From Flavobacteriales bacterium (lineage in GTDB: Bacteria > Bacteroidota > Bacteroidia > Flavobacteriales_E > Vicingaceae), in the NCBI GenBank assembly GCA_020635825.1, contig JACJZA010000014.1, forward strand, positions 1 through 64,000: 64,000 nt of DNA, written 5' to 3'. The translations under genes and the position numbers were made by a program. Each line of letters opens with the position of its first letter. Position 1 is the first letter of the stretch. Positions 34,101 to 40,831 of this stretch are shown here, in pieces. Under the pieces are notes generated by a model. It was not told the DNA's origin and ran no database searches. It saw nothing but the letters and a program-made list of their open reading frames with translations.

Positions 34101-37100
34101 ACCACTACGTCAATAACAGGATTATGTGCTGGTAATTATACAGTTGAAGTAACAGACGGTTTAGGTTGTATTACAACAGAAATTGTTACCATAACTGATA
34201 ACTCATTAATAACAGCGAGTGTTACTACAATAGATGCTACTTGTAATGGAACTTGTAATGGTTCTGCAATAGTGGTTCCTTCGGGAGGAGTACCTCCTTA
34301 TCAATATAACTGGAATACCGGACATACGACAAATGCAGTTGGTGGACTTTGTGCTGGAAATTATTCAGTAACGATTACTGATGCTCTTGGATGTTCTACT
34401 ACAGAAAATATATCCATTTCTGAATCGAATTTGTTAACTCTTTCAACTACGTCTGTAGATGCTAACTGTAATGGTGGTTGTGACGGAGAAGCCTCTGTGA
34501 CAGCTAATGGCGGTACAGCACCTTTTTCATATTTCTGGTCAAATGGTTCTACCACTCCCGATGTTGTTGGTTTATGTGCCGGAATTTACAATGTAGATGT
34601 AACTGATATAAATGGTTGTACCAACTCTACTTCAGTTAATATAGGAGAAGGTGTTGTAATAACTGCTACAATATCAACTAATGATGCTACTTGTGGAATT
34701 TGTGATGGTAGCGGAACTATAACTCCTGCCGGAGGTTCTGGTGCTCCATATTCTATTTTATGGTTACCAGGTGGTCAAAGTTCGACCACAGTTAACAATT
34801 TATGTCCTGGAGCATATAATGTAGAAATATCAGATAATGCAGGTTGTACTGAATCATTTAATGTATTAATAAGTAATCCTAATGGGCCGGATATAACTGC
34901 CGCATCAGATAGTGTTTCATGTTTTGGTAGTTGTGATGGAAATGCATGGGTAAACATTAATTCTGGAAATGCACCTTATATCTATCAGTGGGATGACCCA
35001 TTATTACAAGTAACTGATACATCCAATAACTTATGTGGAGGTTTATATAATATAGTTGTACAAGATGCTAATGGGTGTATTTCTGTAGATTCAACAACCC
35101 TTTATGAGCCACAAGAAATTCTAGCAAATATTACTTCTTCTCCTGAAACATGTACAGGTGCAGGAGACGGAACTGCTACAGCAAATCCTACAGGAGGAAT
35201 TGGTAATTATCAATATGCATGGAGTAATGGTCAAAATTCTCAAACAGCAACCGGACTAGCTGTAGGAACTTATGGAGTAACAATAACTGATGATAATGGT
35301 TGTTCGATTATAGATAGTGTTATCATAACGTCACCTACAATAATTAGCATCACCATGAGTTCAACATCTTCTACTTGTAATGGAGATTGTGACGGGACTG
35401 CTTTAGCAACCGCTTCAGGTGGAACACCTCCTTATTCATATTCATGGGATGATCCATCTAATCAACAAAACTCATTAGCTGCAGGTCTGTGTCCTAACTT
35501 GTATACAGTTACTGTAACAGATAATAATGGATGTACAGCTACAGATACTGTTTCTACATTTAATCCTTCTACTTTATCTACCAGTTCAGTTTCTACTGCA
35601 ATTAATTGTGCTGGAAATTGTGACGGGTCAATTACTACCACTCCAGTTGGCGGTGTTCCTCCTTATCAATATGTATGGAGTGATGGGCAAACTACTCAAA
35701 CTGCTACTGGATTATGTGCCGGAACTTATAATGTAGTTGTTATAGACGCTAATAACTGTACTGTATCTGATACCATTACATTAAATGATGCACCAGCTCT
35801 TAATGATAGTACAACTGTGAATGGTCCAACTTGTGGTTTATGTGATGGTTCTGCTACTGCAAATCCTACAGGAGGAGTTGGTCCTTATACTTTCTTATGG
35901 GGTAACGGTCAAGCGACTCAAACTGTTGTTGGTATTTGCGCAGGAATTATTACTTTAGAAATTACTGACCAGGGTACAGGTTGTGTTTATGATTTTAATG
36001 TAATTGTAAACAATAGTACCGGCCCTAATTTAAGTATGACATCAACGGATGAAACTTGTCCCGGTGCATGTAATGGTACTGCCACAGTAAGCGCAAGTGG
36101 AGGTTTAGCACCTTACACCTATACATGGAATACTTCACCAGCTCAGACTGATTCTTTAGCTACAGGATTATGTACAGGAAGTTATAATGTAACCGTTGAA
36201 GATGCTCAAGGTTGTATATCATTGGATACTGTTACTATTTCAACTAATGGTTTAAATTTATCAATTACAAATGTTACCCCTGAAAGCTGTTATGGAAATT
36301 GTGATGGGCAAGCTACTGTAGTGGTTGGATCAGGGTCATCGCCATTTAATTATTTATGGACTCCTACTGGACAATCAACTCCAACTGCAACTGCATTATG
36401 TGTTGGTTCTTATATAGTTACTGTAACGGATAACTTAAACTGTTCAGATTCGATTAGTACAAATATTACAGGACCTGATTCTTTAGATGTAAATATTATA
36501 GAAAACACTCCTATCGGTTGTAATGGTTCATGCGATGGAAGATTAACTGCTCAAGTAGTTGGTGGCTCTGCTCCTTATTCATTCTTATGGAGTGATGGAC
36601 AAACAACACAAACAGCAATTGATTTGTGTGCAGGTACTTATACCGTTGATATTACTGATGATAATGGTTGTACAAAAATTGCTACTTTCACCATTAATGA
36701 ACCTACTGCTATTGCTGCAAACGAATCCATTACAGAACCATCTTGTAATCAATGTAATGGTAGTATTAGTTTAGCTCCGTCAGGAGGTATAGGTCCATAT
36801 TCATTTAATTGGTCTAATGGTCAAGTTACTAACCCTATCATCAACTTATGTGCAGGTGCTTATACTGTTGAAATTACAGATAATGCAACAGGTTGTATGG
36901 TTTCTGTGCCAATAGCACTTAGCAATAGTAATGCTCCTGATCCAAATGTTACTTCCACTCCTATTAGCTGTAATGGGGTTTGTGATGGAACATTAACATC
37001 CACTCCAATTGGAGGAACTGCTCCATATACATACCTATGGAATCCAACAGGTCAAACTTCTGCAACTGCAAGCAACTTATGCGCAAATATTTATACTGTT

Positions 37101-38354
37101 GAAGTAACTGATAGCTTAGGTTGTATTGGTGTTGCTGTTGATACTCTTTCAGAACCCAACTTATTATTAGTAAATGCTACATCAACTAACATACTTTGTA
37201 ATGGTGTTTGTGATGGTACAGCTATGGTAAATGTAAGTGGAGGTAATTCTCCTTACAATACAGCAGTTTGGATGCCTGGAACAATTAGTGGAGATAATAT
37301 TACTAATTTATGTGCAGGAACTTATTACGTAAGTGTTACTGACTCTATTGGGTGTTCTGCAACAGATAGTGTTGTGATTACTGAACCAACTGCAATTACA
37401 ATTAACTATTCAACTACTGATGCTACTTGTAGTGCCAATTGTGATGGACGAGCTATTGTAACTCCATCTGGAGGAATAGGTCCTTATAGTTATAGTTGGT
37501 CGCCAGGTAATCAGAGTATTGCAACACCTACCACTTTATGTATAGGTGCTAACACTGTAGCTGTAACCGACCAAAACAATTGTACTGCTCAAGAAGTAAT
37601 AAATATTGCTTCTACTGATACCGTTGATGCACAAACTGAAGCAGATTTTAATGTTTGTTTTGGAGATAACTTTGATTTAAATGGTATTTCTACCGGGACA
37701 GTATCTCAAGTAGAATGGTTCGAACTACCTGGAATGAATTCTTTAGGAACTTCAGATACAGTTTCAGTAACAGCTACTTCTGTTGGTACCACATGTTATG
37801 TATTCGAAGCAATTGGTGCATGTAATGATTTTGATACTGTTTGTGTAACGGTTGAAGCATTGCCAATTATTGATGCAGGTACAGATGTTACCATTATTGA
37901 GGAAACCAGTACGGTGTTAAATGCTACCGGAGGCGTTACTTATGTTTGGACTCCTTCAACTGGATTGAATGATTCTACTTTAGCGAACCCAACAGCAACT
38001 CCTTTAGTAACGACTGTTTACTATGTAACTGGAACTTCTGTTTCAGGCTGTTCGGCTACTGATAGTGTAACTGTAACCGTTATCCCTTCCATTAAATTCC
38101 CTGATGGTATTACACCAAATGGTGATGGTAAAAACGATACTTGGGTAATTGATTACATTGAACAATATCCTGATGCAGTAGTAGAGATTTATAACCGTTG
38201 GGGTGAATTATTGTTCCATTCTGAAGATTACCAAAACGATTGGGATGGGACTTACAATGGTGAAAATTTACCGGTGGGTACTTATTATTACATAATCGAT
38301 CTGCATGATGATAAAACAAAACCATTTACAGGTCCATTAACAGTATTAAGATAG
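28122..38354 (+). CDS. giant SprB-repeat adhesin with T9SS type B sorting domain
   Basis: A 3410-residue secreted surface protein. Order: signal peptide (1-21); an N-terminal beta domain opening FYWVNNGGNWNDASHWSN (22 to about 250); 38 tandem SprB-like repeats of about 75 residues (about 265-3170) of the form CNGxCDGxA...GGxxPYxYxW...GLCxGxYxVxVTDxxGC; an Ig-like linker (about 3170-3320); and a CHU_C/gliding-motility C-terminal domain (about 3325-3410; PDGITPNGDGKNDTW, IYNRWGELLF, LPVGTYYYIIDL). The C-terminal domain directs export by type IX secretion. Such proteins act as mobile adhesins for gliding or as cell-surface fibres. A PorP/SprF gene follows 9 bases later, the usual partner. Repeats 18, 22, 26, 31 and 35 are a distinct subtype. 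Confidence 0.93.
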   Translation: MNFKRYFFTIISFFLLSVSYGGDFYWVNNGGNWNDASHWSNTSGGKGGVGVPTQNDNVFINRFSFTQPNQTINITSNVDVKNITITDKTGDFILKGSKSISLNIYGSAYVYPEFTNLYEGNIRIKGTSSSNHELHFGWFVWKANFYLESDGKYTLTSPLQNHKNNIYFEKGELTTNGHDILCNDFYSTTSNKRKLNAKSSTFVIFNKWQTTENKFKHDLNLTKIYIMNSNEGSFSKDNGSYSAIQSTNSENQKSITSVTVDNDTVSCGNNCDGVLIAEVVSTCPPHTIDWVPGTPTGDGTDTITGLCPGSYQAIVSDCDFPALAFGSATVSGHLPIIPAIEIVTPTTCKDSCDGSIVLTVSVEGYALGTTTFDWTPLTGNVSNVATNTTYTNLCQGVYSVRVQDGFGCDTTFTYTVNEPDSVLPNISTTDIPCFGDCSGIATSNPTGGNGSYSYLWSTTDTSSQITGLCVGNYDLTVTDGNGCVGFESVSITEIPAMIIDTASTPVSCGGLCDGVALASITGGGTGPFTHNWSTGVVEVANSSSITVCAGVYTDSIVDANGCDTVITYVITEPDTLFTSTNFSNVTCFNACDGIAVTNTTGGNPNYSYVWTSIPNGQVTTGQGTDSISGLCPGTYIVDITDAKNCTVTDTVEITEPDLLVVNPSSTDISCPGFCNGTANAAPTGGTTPYTYSWNTIPIQTTPGVNSLCPGTYIITVTDSNNCIAIDSVTIVEPIPLNLNMSSSDMSCNGVCDGTAGVNVTGGVTPYSYNWVSNPAGQVTTGQGTDAISNLCAGTYTVTVTDSNNCTMNNNVVVNEPAPIAINLSTSNITCNGVCNGSASVAPAGGNGPFTVSWDSSPFGIATTINGLCAGNHTVDVRDNNGCIESVNFTINEPSLLITNTLGTDLLCNSVCSGTVTTNPSGGTAPYSYSWTGPNSPHPNSPNLINLCAGTYIVTITDDSLCTVVDSVTIDEPNPIDANAQFTNMSCNGVCNGTAISLPIGGTAPYSYSWSSGPTSQSINGLCSGQYIVTVTDSNNCIDADTVDIVNPTPLTVNAVSVNASCGTICDGEAIANPSGGTLPYQFNWNSGSTSQNSTGLCAGTYGVTVTDSNGCTAVDSVTINNLIIISIVTDTIGISCNGACDGQATANPSGGVLPYSYSWSTIPPQTNQTATGLCPGSYTVTVTDSNGCASTSSVDMPVDPSVLIPNGTSTNVSCNGDCDGSLASAPSGGVPPYNIVWSVPDTTNLCPGTYTVTVTDANNCSQTDTLVVNEPDSITANPVLTHVDCNGNCNGAITLNATGGTGSLSYLWAHGPTTANISGLCAGNYSVTVTDSTSCSRVFSFTINEPSVLTATPLSTDASCFGICDGTASVLIGGGTTPYTYFWSPDGETTDSIFNKCAGVYQVTVRDSNNCIVNQNVTIDEPNELIANLSGTTIACNGNCDGSVLASPSGGTSPYGYSWTGLPDITPSINNLCTGTYTVTISDDNGCSVIDSYDVTSPPMLDVTLDSTNITCNGSDDGTGTVTPNGGTPPYTYIWVPSNQTTPNATGLTPGVHTVTVTDSLGCFFTGSINIQEPANIDDNEVITNANCGFNDGVIIMNPSGGTPPYSHSWSNGASTPNINGLAVGFYTDTITDFNGCIAIFTIPISNPTGPTGVTATVNDATCFGACDGNANVIPIGGTPGYSYNWMPGGQSDSTITGQCAGTYNLTITDAANCQLNTFVVIGEADSITANLVTSTTSCNGTCDGTASVTPSGGTAPYSYSWSNGSASSSTSGLCAGAASVTITDFNGCSKTVNFTITSPNALSISTSSTDALCNASCDGTATVNPVDGTSPYSYQWNDPLNQTTPTAIGLCVGSYDITVTDNNGCSATETVIIGEPSLILANETVTDATCGANDGGATLTPSGGTPNYTYLWDFGATSATVNGLSAGTYMVDITDNNSCTQTFPIAISNVNGPTINTSQNNATCNGVCDGDATVSVLSGTPNYNYLWTPGNQTTTSITGLCAGNYTVEVTDGLGCITTEIVTITDNSLITASVTTIDATCNGTCNGSAIVVPSGGVPPYQYNWNTGHTTNAVGGLCAGNYSVTITDALGCSTTENISISESNLLTLSTTSVDANCNGGCDGEASVTANGGTAPFSYFWSNGSTTPDVVGLCAGIYNVDVTDINGCTNSTSVNIGEGVVITATISTNDATCGICDGSGTITPAGGSGAPYSILWLPGGQSSTTVNNLCPGAYNVEISDNAGCTESFNVLISNPNGPDITAASDSVSCFGSCDGNAWVNINSGNAPYIYQWDDPLLQVTDTSNNLCGGLYNIVVQDANGCISVDSTTLYEPQEILANITSSPETCTGAGDGTATANPTGGIGNYQYAWSNGQNSQTATGLAVGTYGVTITDDNGCSIIDSVIITSPTIISITMSSTSSTCNGDCDGTALATASGGTPPYSYSWDDPSNQQNSLAAGLCPNLYTVTVTDNNGCTATDTVSTFNPSTLSTSSVSTAINCAGNCDGSITTTPVGGVPPYQYVWSDGQTTQTATGLCAGTYNVVVIDANNCTVSDTITLNDAPALNDSTTVNGPTCGLCDGSATANPTGGVGPYTFLWGNGQATQTVVGICAGIITLEITDQGTGCVYDFNVIVNNSTGPNLSMTSTDETCPGACNGTATVSASGGLAPYTYTWNTSPAQTDSLATGLCTGSYNVTVEDAQGCISLDTVTISTNGLNLSITNVTPESCYGNCDGQATVVVGSGSSPFNYLWTPTGQSTPTATALCVGSYIVTVTDNLNCSDSISTNITGPDSLDVNIIENTPIGCNGSCDGRLTAQVVGGSAPYSFLWSDGQTTQTAIDLCAGTYTVDITDDNGCTKIATFTINEPTAIAANESITEPSCNQCNGSISLAPSGGIGPYSFNWSNGQVTNPIINLCAGAYTVEITDNATGCMVSVPIALSNSNAPDPNVTSTPISCNGVCDGTLTSTPIGGTAPYTYLWNPTGQTSATASNLCANIYTVEVTDSLGCIGVAVDTLSEPNLLLVNATSTNILCNGVCDGTAMVNVSGGNSPYNTAVWMPGTISGDNITNLCAGTYYVSVTDSIGCSATDSVVITEPTAITINYSTTDATCSANCDGRAIVTPSGGIGPYSYSWSPGNQSIATPTTLCIGANTVAVTDQNNCTAQEVINIASTDTVDAQTEADFNVCFGDNFDLNGISTGTVSQVEWFELPGMNSLGTSDTVSVTATSVGTTCYVFEAIGACNDFDTVCVTVEALPIIDAGTDVTIIEETSTVLNATGGVTYVWTPSTGLNDSTLANPTATPLVTTVYYVTGTSVSGCSATDSVTVTVIPSIKFPDGITPNGDGKNDTWVIDYIEQYPDAVVEIYNRWGELLFHSEDYQNDWDGTYNGENLPVGTYYYIIDLHDDKTKPFTGPLTVLR
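28916..37630 (+). repeat. 38 tandem SprB-like coding repeats (~225 bp each)
   Basis: Counting the Cys-x-x-x-Cys-Asp/Asn-Gly head of each unit gives 38 copies from about 28,916 to 37,630. Units are well diverged at the DNA level, with no long identical tracts seen by eye, so this is an old array. A subtype with a shortened head (CGxxDG or CxxCDG) and an I/L-S-N-x-N-G-P linker begins near 32,879, 33,789, 34,689, 35,829 and 36,741. Confidence 0.85.
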
Positions 38355-38363
38355 TTTGACTAT

Positions 38364-39281
38364 ATGAAAAGAATTATTCTCATATCATTTTTAGTATTTA
38401 GTGGAACTCTGTTTGCACAACAGCTTCCTCATTTTAGTCAGTACTATTTAAATGATTATTTGATAAACCCTGCCATTGCAGGAACAAGACCTTATTTTGA
38501 AGGTAAATCTGCTCACCGTTACCAGTGGGAAGGAATTACCGATGCACCTAGAACTTATACTTTGAGTGCACACGGACCTACCAAAAACCAAAAAATGGGA
38601 TTGGGTGGATATTTATTTACCGACCATGTGGGACCAACTCGTAGAACAGGCTTTAATTTATCTTATGCTTATCATTTAAAAATTAATGAATCATTAAACC
38701 TCTCACTTGGTTTATCAGCAGGAGTTTTACAATTTATGATTGATGGTTCAAAAATTACCCTTCGTGAGAGTGATGATGATATTATTACTAATGGCGTGCA
38801 ATCGGTATTATTGCCCGATGCTGGTTTTGGTTTTTACTTGTATCACGAAAAGTATTACTTTGGGTTCTCAGCGCCACAGTTGTTAAATAGCCGTGTTACT
38901 TTCTTTAAAGATGGTAGAAACCCTGAAGGAACGTTACCCAGCCACTTTTTTGTAAATGGTGGTTATCGTTTTGTGTTGGATGAAGACTTTACCATAGAAC
39001 CATCTGTTTTTGTGAAATATGTAAAACCTGCACCTGTACAAGTGGAAGGTACCTTGCGCGTTATCTACCAAGATAAATTATGGCTTGCTGGAACTTACCG
39101 AGATAAAGATGCCATTACTGCTTCGTTGGGTTATTTAATTAACAACAGTTTTACCATTGCTTATGCTTACGATTTTACTACTACCAATCTTAAAAATTAT
39201 AGTAACGGGACTCACGAGTTGATGGTAGGAGTACGTTTTTACAACCTCAATAAAAAAGACACACAAGCTTCGTTTGAGTAA
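38364..39281 (+). CDS. type IX secretion system membrane protein, PorP/SprF family
   Basis: A 305-residue outer-membrane barrel with a signal peptide (MKRIILISFLVFSGTLFAQQ). The mature start LPHFSQYYLNDYLINPAIAG is the diagnostic PorP/SprF opening, and the end NGTHELMVGVRFYNL is the usual terminal strand. Family members anchor or help secrete the type B-sorted adhesin encoded next to them, as SprF does for SprB. It is 9 bases downstream of the giant adhesin, so the two form a transcriptional and functional pair. Its stop is directly followed by an attC-like hairpin. Confidence 0.93.
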   Translation: MKRIILISFLVFSGTLFAQQLPHFSQYYLNDYLINPAIAGTRPYFEGKSAHRYQWEGITDAPRTYTLSAHGPTKNQKMGLGGYLFTDHVGPTRRTGFNLSYAYHLKINESLNLSLGLSAGVLQFMIDGSKITLRESDDDIITNGVQSVLLPDAGFGFYLYHEKYYFGFSAPQLLNSRVTFFKDGRNPEGTLPSHFFVNGGYRFVLDEDFTIEPSVFVKYVKPAPVQVEGTLRVIYQDKLWLAGTYRDKDAITASLGYLINNSFTIAYAYDFTTTNLKNYSNGTHELMVGVRFYNLNKKDTQASFE

Positions 39282-39331
39282 AACATAGTGCGAATAAGTA
39301 ACATATGTTATATATCCGCACGTTATGTGGC
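39282..39331. repeat. attC-like hairpin at the left end of a cassette-like element
   Basis: ACATAGTGCG (39284-39292 region) pairs with CGCAC-GT-TATGT (39317-39329); between them lies the perfect palindrome AACATATGTT (39300-39309). It ends in G-TTATGTGGC (39322-39331), whose TTATGTGGC is the inverse of GCCACATAA at 40,770-40,778. The layout (imperfect stem closed by a GTT core) resembles integron recombination sites. Confidence 0.55.
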
Positions 39332-39345
39332 ATAAAAAAAGACAT

Positions 39346-40479
39346 ATGAAAAAACAAATACTTTACTTGACACTTGTGGCTTCACTTGTCGCCTGTAGTA
39401 CTAACGACAATTCAGGTGATACGACAAAAAATAATCTTGAATTAACTGGACTTGAGAAATACAACAAAAACGACTACAAAGGAGCAATAGCGGCCTACGA
39501 CAAGCACATTTCACAATTTCCCAATGACACTTCTGCTTATTTCAACAGAGCAAGGGCAAAAGCAATGCTCGGTGACTTTAACGGGTCTCTACAAGACAAC
39601 ACCAAATCACTCAAATTAGACCCGACCTACCAAAAAGCCTATTATAATCGAGCATTGGACAAAATTGAATTAGATGACATTCAAGGTGCAATTGACGACT
39701 ACACTCAACTAATTGATATCAAACCTGACAACCTATCAGAAATCTATCAAAAGAGAGGATCCCAAAAAAACCAACTTGATGACCGCATTGGAGCGCTAGA
39801 AGATTTAACCAAAGCCCTTGAAATTGACCCAAACAATACTGACGCATACGTTAGTCGGGCTTTGATAAATATGGACAATGCCCCAGAGACAGCAAAGCTT
39901 GACTTGAACAAGGCATTAGAACTTGATAAGCAAAATGGTAGTGCCTATTTCGTTCGAGGCGTTGTCAACCTAAAACTTAAAAACAAACAAAGCGGATGCT
40001 CGGATCTTCAACAAGCAATTGTTTTGAATTATGAGCCAGCAAAGGCATATCACGACAAGTATTGTGTCCTCCCTCCAAATACACATCTACTTAGAGATGT
40101 GATTGACTTTGGAAACTACACATTACAAGTAACAACTTTTGAGGAAAAGGCTTATTACAATTCTGAGTTCCGACCAGAGAGCAGCAACAAACTTGTTGCA
40201 GTTGAATTCCTTATGTCAAATACAGGGCAATCAAAAATAGAGTACAATGCCCTTGAGTTCAACCTAATGGATGAAAACTCATACGAATACAAAACAGTAA
40301 CATTTGGTTTCAAAAATCCATATTTTAGTTCAGGAAACATCCAACCAGAGCGTAAGGCAAGAGGTTGGATAACATTTGAAGTTCCAAAAGAATCTAAAAA
40401 GTTTGAGGTCAAATACACTCCCGGATTGTTCACAGGAACAACTGACTACTTCATCCGACTGTTTGATGACATTGAATGA
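39346..40479 (+). CDS. TPR lipoprotein with C-terminal DUF4352-like domain (cassette gene 1)
   Basis: I start it at 39346, where MKKQILYLTLVASLVACS gives a lipoprotein signal with lipobox Cys17; the frame is open from 39325. Five to six tetratricopeptide repeats follow (about 30-235; for example GAIAAYDKHISQFPNDTSAY and GALEDLTKALEIDPNNTDAY), then a DUF4352-like immunoglobulin-type domain (about 255-377; FGNYTLQVTTFEEKAYY...KLVAVEFLMSNTG). The combination suggests a periplasmic or outer-membrane protein-interaction lipoprotein. Codons such as GAC, AAC and TAC are commoner than in flanking genes, and the gene lies inside the cassette-like element, so it was probably acquired. Confidence 0.8.
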   Translation: MKKQILYLTLVASLVACSTNDNSGDTTKNNLELTGLEKYNKNDYKGAIAAYDKHISQFPNDTSAYFNRARAKAMLGDFNGSLQDNTKSLKLDPTYQKAYYNRALDKIELDDIQGAIDDYTQLIDIKPDNLSEIYQKRGSQKNQLDDRIGALEDLTKALEIDPNNTDAYVSRALINMDNAPETAKLDLNKALELDKQNGSAYFVRGVVNLKLKNKQSGCSDLQQAIVLNYEPAKAYHDKYCVLPPNTHLLRDVIDFGNYTLQVTTFEEKAYYNSEFRPESSNKLVAVEFLMSNTGQSKIEYNALEFNLMDENSYEYKTVTFGFKNPYFSSGNIQPERKARGWITFEVPKESKKFEVKYTPGLFTGTTDYFIRLFDDIE

Positions 40480-40536
40480 TAGAAAATTAAAAACACGTAC
40501 TTAAAAATATACCCTAGTAATCTTAAATCAGAGCCA

Positions 40537-40761
40537 ATGGAATACAACAAGGATTCTGCAAAAAACGAATATCTTCAAATCCCACTTGGTTGGGATGCTC
40601 CTGAGTTTAATCTTAGGATTACTTATGTAGCAGACAACAAATCGGTAAGGTTGAATAAATCGGACGGTAAAAATCATATTTATCCAGGACCAGAATTTGA
40701 TCATCAACATATTCCAAAACTAATTGAAGCCCTAGCAAAAATTTATAATGACAAGAATTAG
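40537..40761 (+). CDS. hypothetical protein (cassette gene 2)
   Basis: A 74-residue protein beginning MEYNKDSAKNEYLQIPLGWD. It is acidic/neutral and has no signal peptide or membrane helix. I recognise no family. It begins 57 bases after the TPR lipoprotein on the same strand and ends 9 bases before the right-hand attC-like site, so it fits the packed layout of a gene cassette. Its short length leaves some doubt that it is coding, but the frame fills the available space. Confidence 0.5.
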   Translation: MEYNKDSAKNEYLQIPLGWDAPEFNLRITYVADNKSVRLNKSDGKNHIYPGPEFDHQHIPKLIEALAKIYNDKN

Positions 40762-40769
40762 AATAAAAA

Positions 40770-40831
40770 GCCACATAACAAAACCTATACGCAATACCCT
40801 TCGGGATACTGAGCATAGCTAACCGTTAGAA
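40770..40831. repeat. attC-like site at the right end of the cassette-like element
   Basis: GCCACATAAC (40770-40779) followed by CTAT...CCC-TTC-GGG...ATAG (40785-40818, an imperfect stem-loop with unpaired bases) and CTAACCGTTAG (40819-40829). The order outer box, imperfect inner stem, GTTAG core matches integron attC sites. The GTTAG core includes the stop codon (complement of TTA, 40826-40828) of the large outer-membrane protein gene that reads in from the right. Confidence 0.6.

Larger units (their letters stand above)
39323..40825 (+). mobile_element. candidate integron-type gene cassette (no integrase seen)
   Basis: The left boundary is a G|TT step at 39322/39323 and the right boundary a G|TT step at 40825/40826. 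If the segment were cut at both and joined, the right-hand GCCACATAAC (40770-40779) and the joint G-TTATGTGGC would form a perfect 10-bp complementary pair, exactly the R''/R' arrangement of a circular cassette attC site. Inside are two plus-strand genes with little non-coding sequence, the first starting 23 bases from the edge, and with more C-ending Asp/Asn/Tyr codons than the neighbours. No integrase gene is in the window, so mobility is inferred. Confidence 0.55.

Noticed and set aside
29984..34957. Several minus-strand frames inside the giant adhesin gene
   Set aside because: They arise from the biased codon composition of the repeats, have no start context or family resemblance, and lie within a fully open plus-strand gene.
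28916..37630. CRISPR-like regularly spaced repeats
   Set aside because: Repeats are contiguous, ~225 bp, in one frame, and translate into SprB-like protein units; there are no short identical repeats with unique spacers.
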